From: Actinomycetes bacterium
Lineage (GTDB): Bacteria > Actinomycetota > Actinomycetes > Mycobacteriales > Mycobacteriaceae
Reading direction: 5' to 3'
DNA: 40,938 bases
Assembly: GCA_023460175.1 (NCBI GenBank)
Contig: JAEWRC010000106.1
Location: 1-40,938, forward strand
Positions 28,888 to 36,947 of this stretch are shown here, in pieces. Numbering within the stretch: the first letter of the stretch is position 1; each line of letters starts with the position of its first letter. Position numbers and translations under genes: made by a program. Under the pieces are notes generated by a model. That model saw only the letters and a program-made list of their open reading frames with translations. It was not told the origin of the DNA and made no database searches.

Positions 28888-30648
28888 ATGGGTGGGTTCG
28901 GCCGGAGCCTCCGTTGGCTCACCGCAGCGATCGTCGCGGCCCTGGCGGTGCTGTGGCCATTGGTGTTCACCGGGGAGTCCACCGGCGCCGCGGCCTCGGA
29001 TCCGGTGATCATCACCGACTACCGCGCGCACTACCACGTCGACGCCGACGGGAACCTGGCCGCGACCGAGATCATCACCGCCCGTTTTCCGGGGGACCGG
29101 CACGGCATCTTCCGCTACTGGGACGTGGCCAACCCGAACAGCCCCCGGGTGCGGCAGGAGCCGATCGTCACCTCGATCCGGATGGACGACGGCGAGATCC
29201 CCTACGAGTTGCTGTGGTCGGGACGAGATCGCTTCCGGGTGGCCAAGATCGGCGACCCCGACCGTTACCTGGACTACGGCGAGCACGTCTTCGAGATCCG
29301 CTACACGGTGCCCGGTGTCCTCGACACGGGCGACACCGGCGCGGTGTTCTACTGGAACGTGATCGCGCCGGGCTGGGACAACGTCATCGAACGCGCCGAG
29401 ATCACCGTCAGCCTGCCGGCCGCCGTGTCCGGGGTGCAGTGCTGGGTCGGACGCGGTGACGGCACACCCTGCCCCGCACTCGACACCGACACCGCCCGGC
29501 TCAGGATCCTCGCGGACGGCTTGGCGCCCCGCACCCCGGTGACCGTGCGCGCCGAGGTGGGCATGCCCGCGCCGGCGCGCACCGAACTGCCCTGGTCCTA
29601 TCGCTGGGATCCGGTCCTCGGCCGCTCTGTGCCGGGCGTGCTCGCGGTGACGGGTTTGACGGTGCTGGCGGGGGCCGGCGCGGTCCTGATGTACCGCCGC
29701 ACCGTGGAGCCGTCGCCGGGGTTCCCCCTGCAGTACGCTCCGCCGCCGGGTCTGAGTCCCGTGCAGTGTGAGTACATCCGCACCGAGTCGGTGAGCCGGA
29801 ATGCGTTGACCGCCACGCTGTTCTACCTCGCCGAGCGCGGGCTGATCGAGATGCACCAGCACGGCGAGAAGAAGTGGTCGATCCGCAACGTCGCCCGCGC
29901 CCAGGACTGGGCCGAACTCGATCCGGTCAGCAAGGCGGTGGCCTCGGCCCTGAAGATCGATCGCGCGGGCGCGGAGTTCAAGGCGCACGGAACGGTGTCG
30001 GCGGGAAAGCGGCTCTCGCAGGCCAAGTCCGATCTCGACGAGGCGCTGCGGGCCTGGGGATTCGACGCGGGGCTACTGGTGTCCCGGCCCGCTGAGCACT
30101 GGGTGCGCGTGGCCAACCTGGTCGCGCTGGTCTGTGCGGTGCTGGCCACCTTCCGATGGCTCTTCCCGGCCACCATGTGGGTGGTGCCGTTCGCGGTCTT
30201 CTTCGTCCTGTCGGCCCGGTCCTGGCGGGCCGGCACCGGGACCCGGCGCACCGCCGCCGGCCGCGAATTGTGGTCGCACGCGGGAGGTTTCCATCGCGTG
30301 CTGGTTACCGACTCGGCCGAGGCCCGATTCGATTTCGCCGCGCGCAAGGACCTCTACACCGCGTATCTGCCATTCGCGGTTGCCGCCGGCGCGGCGGCGC
30401 TGTGGGCGCAGAAGTATCAGGCGGCCACCGGCGCCGCGGCCCCGGCCCCCACCTGGTACCACTCCTCGGACTCCGGTGCCGCGTTCTCGGGCGGTTCGGG
30501 ACCGGCGGGTTTTGATAGCTTCGAGTCGGCGTTGTCGTCGTCCATCGGCGCCTACACGGCCTCCCAGTCGTCCTCGAGCAGCGGCGGCGGAGGCGGGGGT
30601 GGTGGCGGCGGGGGCGGCGGCGGAGGTGGAGGAGGCGGGTCGTGGTGA
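28888..30648 (+). CDS. DUF2207 membrane protein with glycine-run C-terminus
   Basis: 586 residues. An N-terminal signal/anchor (SLRWLTAAIVAALAVLWPLVF) leads to an extracytoplasmic beta-rich DUF2207 domain (IITDYRAHYHVDADGNLAATEIITARF...GIFRYWDV). A membrane helix follows at about 248-268, then a cytoplasmic winged-helix-like part (TATLFYLAERGLIEM), two further helices around WVRVANLVALVCAVLATFRWLF, and a tail of more than 20 consecutive glycines ending in SW. Poly-Gly ends are common in this family. ATG at 28888 is the first good start before the signal segment. It overlaps lemA by 4-7 bases. Function unknown; DUF2207 and LemA often occur together. Confidence 0.87.
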   Translation: MGGFGRSLRWLTAAIVAALAVLWPLVFTGESTGAAASDPVIITDYRAHYHVDADGNLAATEIITARFPGDRHGIFRYWDVANPNSPRVRQEPIVTSIRMDDGEIPYELLWSGRDRFRVAKIGDPDRYLDYGEHVFEIRYTVPGVLDTGDTGAVFYWNVIAPGWDNVIERAEITVSLPAAVSGVQCWVGRGDGTPCPALDTDTARLRILADGLAPRTPVTVRAEVGMPAPARTELPWSYRWDPVLGRSVPGVLAVTGLTVLAGAGAVLMYRRTVEPSPGFPLQYAPPPGLSPVQCEYIRTESVSRNALTATLFYLAERGLIEMHQHGEKKWSIRNVARAQDWAELDPVSKAVASALKIDRAGAEFKAHGTVSAGKRLSQAKSDLDEALRAWGFDAGLLVSRPAEHWVRVANLVALVCAVLATFRWLFPATMWVVPFAVFFVLSARSWRAGTGTRRTAAGRELWSHAGGFHRVLVTDSAEARFDFAARKDLYTAYLPFAVAAGAAALWAQKYQAATGAAAPAPTWYHSSDSGAAFSGGSGPAGFDSFESALSSSIGAYTASQSSSSSGGGGGGGGGGGGGGGGGGGSW

Positions 30649-31178
30649 CGTTCGTACTGATCCTGGCGCTGCTGGCGGCCGTCGGTGTCCTGCTCACCTT
30701 CGTGGTCGGCTACAACAAGCTGCGGGCGGCCGATGTGCGGGTCGACGAGGCCCTCGGCGGCATCGATGTGCAACTCACCCGACGGGCGGCGCTTTTGCCG
30801 GCGCTGGTCAGCACGGTGGGTGCGGTCGCCCAGCACGAGCGGGCGACCCTCGAGCGCGTCACCGCTGCGCGCGCCGCGCTCACCTCGGCGACCGCGGGGG
30901 CATCGGTGGCCCAACGCAGCGCCGCCGAACGCCAACTCAATCGCGCTCTGGGCCAGGTACTGAAGGTGGGAGCCGGTCACCCGCAACTGAATTCGTCGAA
31001 CAACTTCCTGCATCTGCAGCAGACCCTGGCCGACACCGAGGACAAGCTCGCGTTCGCCCGCCAGTACTACAACGACGCGGTGGCGACCCTGAACCGCACC
31101 ATCGGCACCATCCCGTGGATGTTGGTCGCGGGTTCGGCGGGCGTGACCGAGCGCGATTACTACCGGGACGAGCCCTAG
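30645..31178 (+). CDS. lemA: LemA family membrane protein
   Basis: 177 residues (178 if the preceding GTG at 30642 is used). One N-terminal membrane helix (LILALLAAVGVLLTFVVGYN) and a helical bundle with the LemA signatures YNKLRAADVRVDEALGGIDVQLTRR, ALLPALVSTV and the C-terminal RQYYNDAVATLNRTIGTIP. The normal Trp in EAW is replaced by Leu-Gly here. The protein sits in the inner membrane; its role is not established. The GTG at 30645 overlaps the DUF2207 stop (GTGA), and the ribosome site would have to lie inside the poly-glycine codons. fmt follows after 9 bases. Confidence 0.9.
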   Translation: MTFVLILALLAAVGVLLTFVVGYNKLRAADVRVDEALGGIDVQLTRRAALLPALVSTVGAVAQHERATLERVTAARAALTSATAGASVAQRSAAERQLNRALGQVLKVGAGHPQLNSSNNFLHLQQTLADTEDKLAFARQYYNDAVATLNRTIGTIPWMLVAGSAGVTERDYYRDEP

Positions 31179-31187
31179 ACTGACCGG

Positions 31188-32111
31188 ATGCGTTTGGTGT
31201 TTGCCGGCACGCCCACGCCGGCGTTGCCCTCGTTGCGTCGGCTGATCGACTCGCCGCGTCACGAGGTGGTCGCGGTGCTCACCCGGCCCGACGCCGTCTC
31301 GGGGCGGCGCGGCAAGCCGACGCCGTCGCCGGTCGCCGCGCTGGCCGCCGAGCACGGCATCCCGGTGCTCAAACCGAGCCGGCCCAACTCCGCGGAGTTC
31401 GTCGCCGAACTCGCCGAGTTGGGTCCCGAGTGCTGCCCGGTGGTGGCCTATGGGGCGCTACTGGGCGAACCGCTGCTGGCGGTGCCCCCGCGGGGCTGGG
31501 TGAACCTGCACTTCTCGGTGCTGCCGGCCTGGCGCGGCGCGGCGCCGGTGCAGGCCGCCATCGCCGCCGGCGATGCCGTCACCGGCGCCACCACCTTCGA
31601 GATCGAACCGGCGCTGGACAGCGGGCCGGTCTACGGCGTGGTCACCGAGACCATCCGCGACGACGACACCGCAGGTGATCTGCTCGAACGCTTGGCGGAG
31701 TCCGGCGCCGGGCTGCTCGAGGCCACCCTCGACGGGATCGCCGACGGCGCCCTGACCGCGGTCCCGCAGGCCGCCGACGGGGTCAGCCTGGCGCCCAAGA
31801 TCACCGTCGAGAGCGCCCGGGTGCGCTGGACGTTGCCGGCCCACGTGGTCGACCGCCAAATCCGGTCGGTGACACCGAATCCGGGGGCCTGGACCATGAT
31901 CGGCGACCTGCGCGTCAAGCTCGGTGCGGTGACGGTGGTCGATGCCGAGGGCTTGGGCCCGGGACAGATCCGGGTCGAACGCAACCGCGTGCTGATCGGA
32001 ACGGGTTCGCAGCCCGTGCAATTGGGTTCACTGCAACCCCCGGGGAAGAAGTCGATGGCCGCGGCCGACTGGGCCCGCGGGGCGCGGCTGACCGAAGCGA
32101 CCGCGACATGA
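31188..32111 (+). CDS. fmt: Methionyl-tRNA formyltransferase
   Basis: 307 residues. Formylates initiator Met-tRNA using 10-formyl-THF. N-terminal MRLVFAGTPTPALPSLRRL, the catalytic Asn/His in WVNLHFSVLPAWRGAAPVQAAI, the following Asp in EPALDSGPVY, and the C-terminal OB-like domain (VTPNPGAWTMIGDLRVKLG) are all present. The ATG at 31188 has no overlap with lemA. The stop overlaps the rsmB ATG (ATGA). fmt-rsmB is the standard mycobacterial order (Rv1406-Rv1407). Confidence 0.96.
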   Translation: MRLVFAGTPTPALPSLRRLIDSPRHEVVAVLTRPDAVSGRRGKPTPSPVAALAAEHGIPVLKPSRPNSAEFVAELAELGPECCPVVAYGALLGEPLLAVPPRGWVNLHFSVLPAWRGAAPVQAAIAAGDAVTGATTFEIEPALDSGPVYGVVTETIRDDDTAGDLLERLAESGAGLLEATLDGIADGALTAVPQAADGVSLAPKITVESARVRWTLPAHVVDRQIRSVTPNPGAWTMIGDLRVKLGAVTVVDAEGLGPGQIRVERNRVLIGTGSQPVQLGSLQPPGKKSMAAADWARGARLTEATAT

Positions 32112-33508
32112 ACGACCGCCGTCCACCCCGCCGCGGCCGCTCCTCATCGCGCCGCCCCTTGGATCCCGCTCGCCGCGCCGCGTTCGACGTGCTGCGCGCG
32201 GTCTCCGAGCGCGACGCCTACGCCAACCTCGCGTTGCCGGCCCTGCTTGCCGAGCGCGGGATCACCGGCCGGGATGCCGCATTCGCCACCGAACTGACCT
32301 ACGGCACCTCCCGCAGCCGCGGCCTGCTCGACGCGGTGATTACCGCCGCCGCGAACCGGCCGGTGGAGCGTATCGACCCGGTGCTGCTCGAACTGCTTCG
32401 TCTCGGCGCCTATCAGTTGCTGCGCACCCGCGTCGAACCGCACGCCGCGGTGTCCACCACCGTCGAACAGGCGGGTATCGAATTCGATTCTGCCCGCGCG
32501 GGATTCGTCAACGGCGTGTTGCGCACCATCGCCGGCAAGGACGAAGCCGTCTGGGTGGCCGAGCTGGCCCCGGCGGCGGCCGCCGACCCCATCGGTCACC
32601 TGGCCTTCGCGCAATCGCATCCACGCTGGATCGCCCAGGCGTTCTCCGATGCCCTGGGTGCGCGCGCCGGCGAACTCGAGGCGCTGCTGGTCAGCGACAA
32701 CCAGCGCCCCGGCGTGCACCTGGCGGCCCGCCCCGGCGCCCTGACCGCCGCCGAGCTGGCCGCGGCCGTCGACGGCGAGGTCGGCAGCTACTCCCCGTAT
32801 GCGGTGCACCTGTCCGGCGGCGACCCCGGGCAGCTGGCCCCCATCCGCGACGGTCAGGCGCTGGTACAGGACGAGGGCAGCCAACTGGTGGCCCGCGCGC
32901 TGACCCTGGCCCCGATCGAGGGTCCCGACCAGGGGCGCTGGCTGGACCTGTGCGCCGGCCCGGGCGGCAAGACCGCCCTGCTGGCCGCCCTGGCTGCGCA
33001 GCAGGGGGCCGCGGTCACCGCGGTGGAACCGACGCCGCGCCGTGCCGACCTGGTCGAGCAGAACACCCGCGGCCTGGACGTGGAGGTGCTGCGGGTCGAC
33101 GGCCGCGATCCGGGCCTGGAGCCCGGCTTCGACCGGGTGCTCGTGGATGCGCCCTGCACCGGGCTCGGCGCATTGCGGCGCCGCCCGGAGGCGCGATGGC
33201 GCCGGCAGCCCAACGACATCCCCGAGCTGACCAAGCTGCAGCGCGAGTTGCTCGCCTCGGCGATCGCGCTGACCCGCCCCGGCGGGGTGGTGCTGTATGC
33301 GACCTGCTCGCCGCATCTGGCCGAGACGGCCGGGATCGTCGCCGACGCGCTGCGCCGCCAGCCGGTCGTCGGCCTCGACACCCGCGAACTGTTCGCACCG
33401 GTGCAGGACCTGGATGCGGGTGGCGCGGCCGCCGGTGCCGTGCAGTTGTGGCCGCACCGGCACGGCACGGACGCGATGTTCGCCGCCGCGCTGCGTCGGA
33501 CCGAGTAG
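32108..33508 (+). CDS. rsmB: 16S rRNA (cytosine-967-C5)-methyltransferase
   Basis: 466 residues. The N-terminal NusB-like RNA-binding domain (ARRAAFDVLRAVSERDAYANLALPALL ... FVNGVLRTIAG) precedes the SAM-dependent catalytic domain. The SAM motif LDLCAGPGGKTALLAAL and the two catalytic cysteines, in DAPCTGLGALRRRPEARWR and in YATCSPH, are intact. Basic N-terminal tail RRPPRRGRSSSRRP. ATG overlaps fmt by 4 bases. In mycobacteria rpe usually follows; here an iron box and an accessory region follow instead. Confidence 0.95.
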   Translation: MNDRRPPRRGRSSSRRPLDPARRAAFDVLRAVSERDAYANLALPALLAERGITGRDAAFATELTYGTSRSRGLLDAVITAAANRPVERIDPVLLELLRLGAYQLLRTRVEPHAAVSTTVEQAGIEFDSARAGFVNGVLRTIAGKDEAVWVAELAPAAAADPIGHLAFAQSHPRWIAQAFSDALGARAGELEALLVSDNQRPGVHLAARPGALTAAELAAAVDGEVGSYSPYAVHLSGGDPGQLAPIRDGQALVQDEGSQLVARALTLAPIEGPDQGRWLDLCAGPGGKTALLAALAAQQGAAVTAVEPTPRRADLVEQNTRGLDVEVLRVDGRDPGLEPGFDRVLVDAPCTGLGALRRRPEARWRRQPNDIPELTKLQRELLASAIALTRPGGVVLYATCSPHLAETAGIVADALRRQPVVGLDTRELFAPVQDLDAGGAAAGAVQLWPHRHGTDAMFAAALRRTE

Positions 33509-33533
33509 CTGCTCCCGCGCTGGGGCCGGTCGC

Positions 33534-33570
33534 CGAGAACGTGAAATCTCCCTGTGGACAAGGGTTCTCG
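33534..33570. other. Inverted repeat enclosing an exact DnaA-box match after rsmB
   Basis: CGAGAAC (33534-33540) and GTTCTCG (33564-33570) are exact complements. Between them TGTGGACAA (33553-33561) is the reverse complement of the mycobacterial DnaA box TTGTCCACA. The rest of the 33509-33759 gap also has a GGCGCC-GGCTGG-GGCGCC hairpin (33599-33616), which may end the rsmB transcript. Confidence 0.35.
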
Positions 33571-33685
33571 ATGGCATTTCCCGCGCGGGTGGTCGGCTGG
33601 CGCCGGCTGGGGCGCCCCGATCTCACTGAGCGGGTCCGGCCGTGCCTGCTGGTCAGCCCCGTCTGGCGCAGGAGACCTCACCAAG

Positions 33686-33707
33686 TATTGTTAGGCTAAC
33701 CTATTAT
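33686..33707 (+). promoter_or_regulatory. IdeR iron box overlapping a -10 hexamer
   Basis: The 19 bases at 33686-33704 match the mycobacterial iron-box consensus TTAGGTTAGGCTAACCTAA at 15 of 19 positions, with an unbroken 13-base core TTAGGCTAACCTA (33691-33703). TATTAT at 33702-33707 is a good -10. IdeR with iron would cover this promoter, so the downstream lipoprotein hydrolase should be expressed when iron is low. The leader to the ATG at 33760 is about 45 bases. Confidence 0.75.
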
Positions 33708-33759
33708 GGTTCGGGACGGCTCGGGCCGATGCCCCGCACTCGAGAGGTGACAACACTCA

Positions 33760-34929
33760 ATGACCGATTCGATGAGCCGACGGTCTTTTCTCGGGGCGGG
33801 GCTGGTGGTGCTCACCGGAGTGGGTGCGGTCGTGTCCGGTTGTGCCACCGGGGAATCCCCCCAACTCGAGGCCGGCTCGCCGCTGCCGGACCCGATGGTG
33901 ACCGAAGACTACGTCGTCTATCAGGATCTGGCCTACGCGGCGCCGGTGGGTGAGGGACACCTGCTGGACTTGTACATGCCGCACGACGCGAAGTGGTCCG
34001 TCCCGGTGCTGATACACCAACTCGGGTCGGCGTTCCGCAGTGACGACTCGAAGGGGGAGGCGTTCCCACCCGCTGATGCCCCACCCGCCCAGGCTGACCT
34101 GCCGAATCCGGCGGAACCGGATGCCCCGATGACACCCGCCGAGTTGAGCGGCATGGTCGGCCCGCGAGAGATCGCGCGCAAATGGGTCCGGCACGGTTAT
34201 GCGGTTGTCGGGCTCAATGTTCGCAACAGCAGCCAGGCCAAGTTCCCCGGGCAGTTGCACGATGTCAAGGCCGCCATCCGGTTCCTGCGGGCGAACGCGG
34301 GTGCGTACGGCCTGGATTCGACGCGATTCGCGATCATGGGGAGCAGCAGCGGCGCATGGGTCGCGACGATGGCGGCGCTGACCTCCGACATCCCCGAGTT
34401 CGAAGGGAATCTCGGCAATCCCGGCTGGTCCAGTGCGGTCCGGGCGGTGATCGATCTCTACGGTCCGACCGACTTCCTCGCGATGGACAGTCACGCACTG
34501 CCCGGCGAGGCCACCCATGACGCTGCCGACTCCCCGGAATCCGAGCTCATGGGTTTCCCGATCCAGTCCGATCCCGCGGCGGTCGCCGCGGCGAACCCGG
34601 CCCGTTACGTCCGCGAGGACAGCCCACCGGCCTACATCGTGCACGGCACCGCCGACCCGTACGTGCCGGTCAATCAGTCCGAGATCCTGTTCGACGCCTA
34701 TGTGCGAGCCGGCGGGACGGCGTCGCTGACGGTGGTGCCAGGGGTCGGGCACACCGACGCCTACCTGGATAGTCCCGGGCACTCCGAGGGACGTACGGTC
34801 CGGGCAACGGCCAACGGTGTCACTACGACGTCGGACGGGCCTGCCCCCACCTTCCACTCCCTCCTGGAGTTTCTCGACACCAACCTGCGCGTCGATCGAC
34901 CCGTAGGTGGCTCGGGAACGCCCGGCTGA
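33760..34929 (+). CDS. Tat-type lipoprotein alpha/beta hydrolase, predicted iron-regulated
   Basis: 389 residues. The N-terminus MSRRSFLGAG carries a twin-arginine motif, a hydrophobic stretch and a lipobox VVSGC with Cys28, so the protein should be exported folded and lipid-anchored outside the membrane. The hydrolase triad is Ser196 in MGSSSGA, Asp299 in HGTADPYVP and His331 in GVGHTD. A Pro/Asp/Glu-rich insertion is at about 95-130. It resembles BD-FAE/carboxylesterase-like enzymes with a modified oxyanion region (LIHQLGS instead of HGGG). ATG at 33760; a second ATG at 33772 would begin directly at MSRRSFL. An IdeR box lies in its promoter. An esterase acting on an iron-chelating or cell-surface ester is an attractive but unproven idea. 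Confidence 0.82.
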   Translation: MTDSMSRRSFLGAGLVVLTGVGAVVSGCATGESPQLEAGSPLPDPMVTEDYVVYQDLAYAAPVGEGHLLDLYMPHDAKWSVPVLIHQLGSAFRSDDSKGEAFPPADAPPAQADLPNPAEPDAPMTPAELSGMVGPREIARKWVRHGYAVVGLNVRNSSQAKFPGQLHDVKAAIRFLRANAGAYGLDSTRFAIMGSSSGAWVATMAALTSDIPEFEGNLGNPGWSSAVRAVIDLYGPTDFLAMDSHALPGEATHDAADSPESELMGFPIQSDPAAVAAANPARYVREDSPPAYIVHGTADPYVPVNQSEILFDAYVRAGGTASLTVVPGVGHTDAYLDSPGHSEGRTVRATANGVTTTSDGPAPTFHSLLEFLDTNLRVDRPVGGSGTPG

Positions 34930-34949
34930 GGGCGCCGTGTCGTAGGTCC

Positions 34950-34965
34950 CCACCAAAGGCGGTGG
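34950..34965 (+). terminator. Small hairpin between the hydrolase and GH16 genes
   Basis: CCACC (34950-34954) pairs with GGTGG (34961-34965) across a 6-base loop and is followed by TTCT. Weak stem; could be a partial terminator. The rest of the 82-base gap shows nothing else clear. Confidence 0.25.
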
Positions 34966-35011
34966 TTCTGATACAAAGCAGCGTGCTCGGGCAACTCGGA
35001 AGGATCCCACA

Positions 35012-35869
35012 TTGAATTGGCGCCGGCCGTGGGGGCCACGCTCGCTCCGGTCGGCCCGCTGGGCGATCCATCGGCAACTCGCGGCCGTTCTGCTGGCGAC
35101 AGTGCTGTGTGGCTGCGCCGCCGACGTGCCGGTCGGCCAGGCCGAACCATCCGGCGGGACGGTGCTTTTCGCCGACGAGTTCGATGGCCCGGCCGATACC
35201 CTGCCGGGCGGGCAGTGGCGTTACGCCACCGGTGGCGGCGGCTGGGGGAACAAGGAGCTGCAGACCTACACCGACAATCCGGAGAACGTCAGTCTCGATG
35301 GGCAGGGGCACCTGGTCATCACCGCGCTACTGGATGAGCCTGATCGGATCACCTCGGCGCGGCTGATGACGAAAGGCAGCTTCGAGTTCACCCATGGCCG
35401 CGCGGAGGCACGCATCGCGCTGCCCGCGGGGGTGGGACTGCATCCGGCGTTCTGGTTGCTCGGGGGCAACGTCGACGACGTCAGTTGGCCGGAGTGCGGC
35501 GAGATCGACGTGATCGAAACCATCAATCTTGCCACGGACTATCACACCGGAATCCATGCTCCCAGTGCCGAGTCGGAGCGAGGACAGGAGATTGCGAAGT
35601 CCGGTGCGGTGCCGTTCCCGCTGGCGGGACAGTTCCGCACCTACTGGGTCGAGCGTAGCCCCGGCAAGATCGTCACCGGCATCGATGACCGGACGCTGTT
35701 CACGGTCACGCCGGCGGACCTGGCAGCCAAGGGGGACTGGGTGTTCGAAGACCCGTTCTTTCTGGTGCTGAATCTCGCGGTGGGCAGTGATTGGTCCGGA
35801 CCGCCGGACGAGTCCACGCCGAATCCGTCACGAATGGTGGTGGATTGGGTCAGGGTGACTGCGCAGTGA
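35012..35869 (+). CDS. Secreted lipoprotein glycoside hydrolase family 16 (beta-glucanase-like)
   Basis: 285 residues with a TTG start at 35012, preceded by AAGGA. A basic N-terminus and hydrophobic core end at a lipobox-like LCGC (Cys35). The GH16 jelly-roll is clear: FADEFDGP at the N-terminus, GNKELQTYTDNPENV, MTKGSFEFTHGRAEARI, and the catalytic motif GEIDVIE with Glu164 (nucleophile), Asp166 and Glu169 (acid/base). Late strands FFLVLNLAVG and MVVDWVRV complete the fold. GH16 enzymes cut beta-1,3 or mixed beta-1,3/1,4 glucans. The GEIDVIE form without a bulge fits laminarinase-like members only loosely. It may belong to the same iron-box transcript as the hydrolase. Confidence 0.88.
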   Translation: MNWRRPWGPRSLRSARWAIHRQLAAVLLATVLCGCAADVPVGQAEPSGGTVLFADEFDGPADTLPGGQWRYATGGGGWGNKELQTYTDNPENVSLDGQGHLVITALLDEPDRITSARLMTKGSFEFTHGRAEARIALPAGVGLHPAFWLLGGNVDDVSWPECGEIDVIETINLATDYHTGIHAPSAESERGQEIAKSGAVPFPLAGQFRTYWVERSPGKIVTGIDDRTLFTVTPADLAAKGDWVFEDPFFLVLNLAVGSDWSGPPDESTPNPSRMVVDWVRVTAQ

Positions 35870-35936
35870 GCCTTCTGCCACGGCTGGGTTCCTCGATGTC
35901 GCAGGTGGCCGGCCGCTCCGCTGAGCCGTCCGGCCG

Positions 35937-36947
35937 ATGATCCGTCTGGCGCCCGACCGGCGGGGCGCGACGTTACTGCGCTGGGGTGCCGGCGCCGTGG
36001 GCTGGGCAGTGTTGTTGGCGGCGGCGCTGGGCATTTCGGCGCATTTCATCGGGACCGTGAGCACCACGATGACGTTGATCGCCTCGTTCACGCCGCTCGC
36101 GGTACTGGCCGGTGTCCTGGCGGTGCCGACACTGCTGGCGGCGCGGCAGTGGGTGGCCGCGATCCTGGCGGTCGTGGTTGCAGTGGCCGGGGTGGGTTCG
36201 CAGCTACCGCAATTCATCGGTGCCGGCCCCGCGACGCAACCGGACCGATCGGTGACGGTCCGGCTCATGCAGGCGAACATCTGGCTGGGGCAGGCCGACC
36301 TGGAAGCGCTGACGCGAACCGCTACGGCCAACGACGTCGATGTGCTGACCGTCATCGAACTGACACCGGAGGCGGTGCACCGGCTGACCGAGACGGGCCT
36401 GACCGACGCGCTGCCCTATTCGGTGCTGTATCCACGCAAAGGCGGTGGGGGCGCGGGAATCTTCTCGCGATTCCCGTTGCGCGACGGCGCGGTACTCGAC
36501 GGGTTTGCGTTGAACAACATCAAGGCCGTCGCCGAGATCCCGGAACTCGAGCCCCTCGTGGTCTACGCCCTGCATCCGCTACCCCCTTACCCGGAGCCGG
36601 CTTGGAAGTGGGCCTATGAACTGCGCCGACTCCGGGGCGCGTTGGCCGAAGATCCGCGGCCGCTGGTGGTTGGCGCCGATTTCAACTCCACCTACGACCA
36701 CCGCCAGTTCCGGGATCTGTTGGCCAATTCCGCTGTCGAGGGCGCTGGCCCGCTGCTGGACGCCGCGAATTTCCTCGGCAAGGGGATCATCGGAACCTAC
36801 CCGGCCGGACGTCCATATCCCGCGGTGCTGGCCATCGACAAGGTCCTCACCCGTGGCGGCACCCCGACGGACCTGCGCCGGATCGATCTGCCGGGGTCAG
36901 ATCATCACGGTGTTGTCGGGGACATCCGGTTCGACGCGTCCTCGTGA
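35937..36947 (+). CDS. Membrane-anchored endonuclease/exonuclease/phosphatase-fold protein
   Basis: 336 residues. Three N-terminal membrane helices (about 14-36, 44-66, 70-88) are followed by an EEP domain outside or at the membrane. Catalytic residues can be seen: Asn114 in MQANIWLG, Glu141 in TVIELTPE, His213 in ALHPLPP, Asp248/Asn250 in VGADFNST, and the C-terminal GSDHHGVVG. Such membrane EEP proteins may act on phosphodiesters, phospholipids or nucleic acids; the substrate is unknown. ATG at 35937; no strong ribosome site. The C-terminal 43 bases overlap, tail to tail, the flippase-A-T-TE gene on the other strand. Confidence 0.85.
   Translation: MIRLAPDRRGATLLRWGAGAVGWAVLLAAALGISAHFIGTVSTTMTLIASFTPLAVLAGVLAVPTLLAARQWVAAILAVVVAVAGVGSQLPQFIGAGPATQPDRSVTVRLMQANIWLGQADLEALTRTATANDVDVLTVIELTPEAVHRLTETGLTDALPYSVLYPRKGGGGAGIFSRFPLRDGAVLDGFALNNIKAVAEIPELEPLVVYALHPLPPYPEPAWKWAYELRRLRGALAEDPRPLVVGADFNSTYDHRQFRDLLANSAVEGAGPLLDAANFLGKGIIGTYPAGRPYPAVLAIDKVLTRGGTPTDLRRIDLPGSDHHGVVGDIRFDASS

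Noticed and set aside
30583..30640. Poly-glycine codon run as an assembly artefact or frameshift
   Set aside because: Poly-Gly ends closing with SW are a normal feature of DUF2207 proteins, and the frame runs correctly into a stop that overlaps lemA.
36149..36619. Alternative plus-strand gene inside the EEP region
   Set aside because: Arg/Gly-rich translation in a different frame. The frame starting at 35937 has membrane helices and all EEP catalytic residues.
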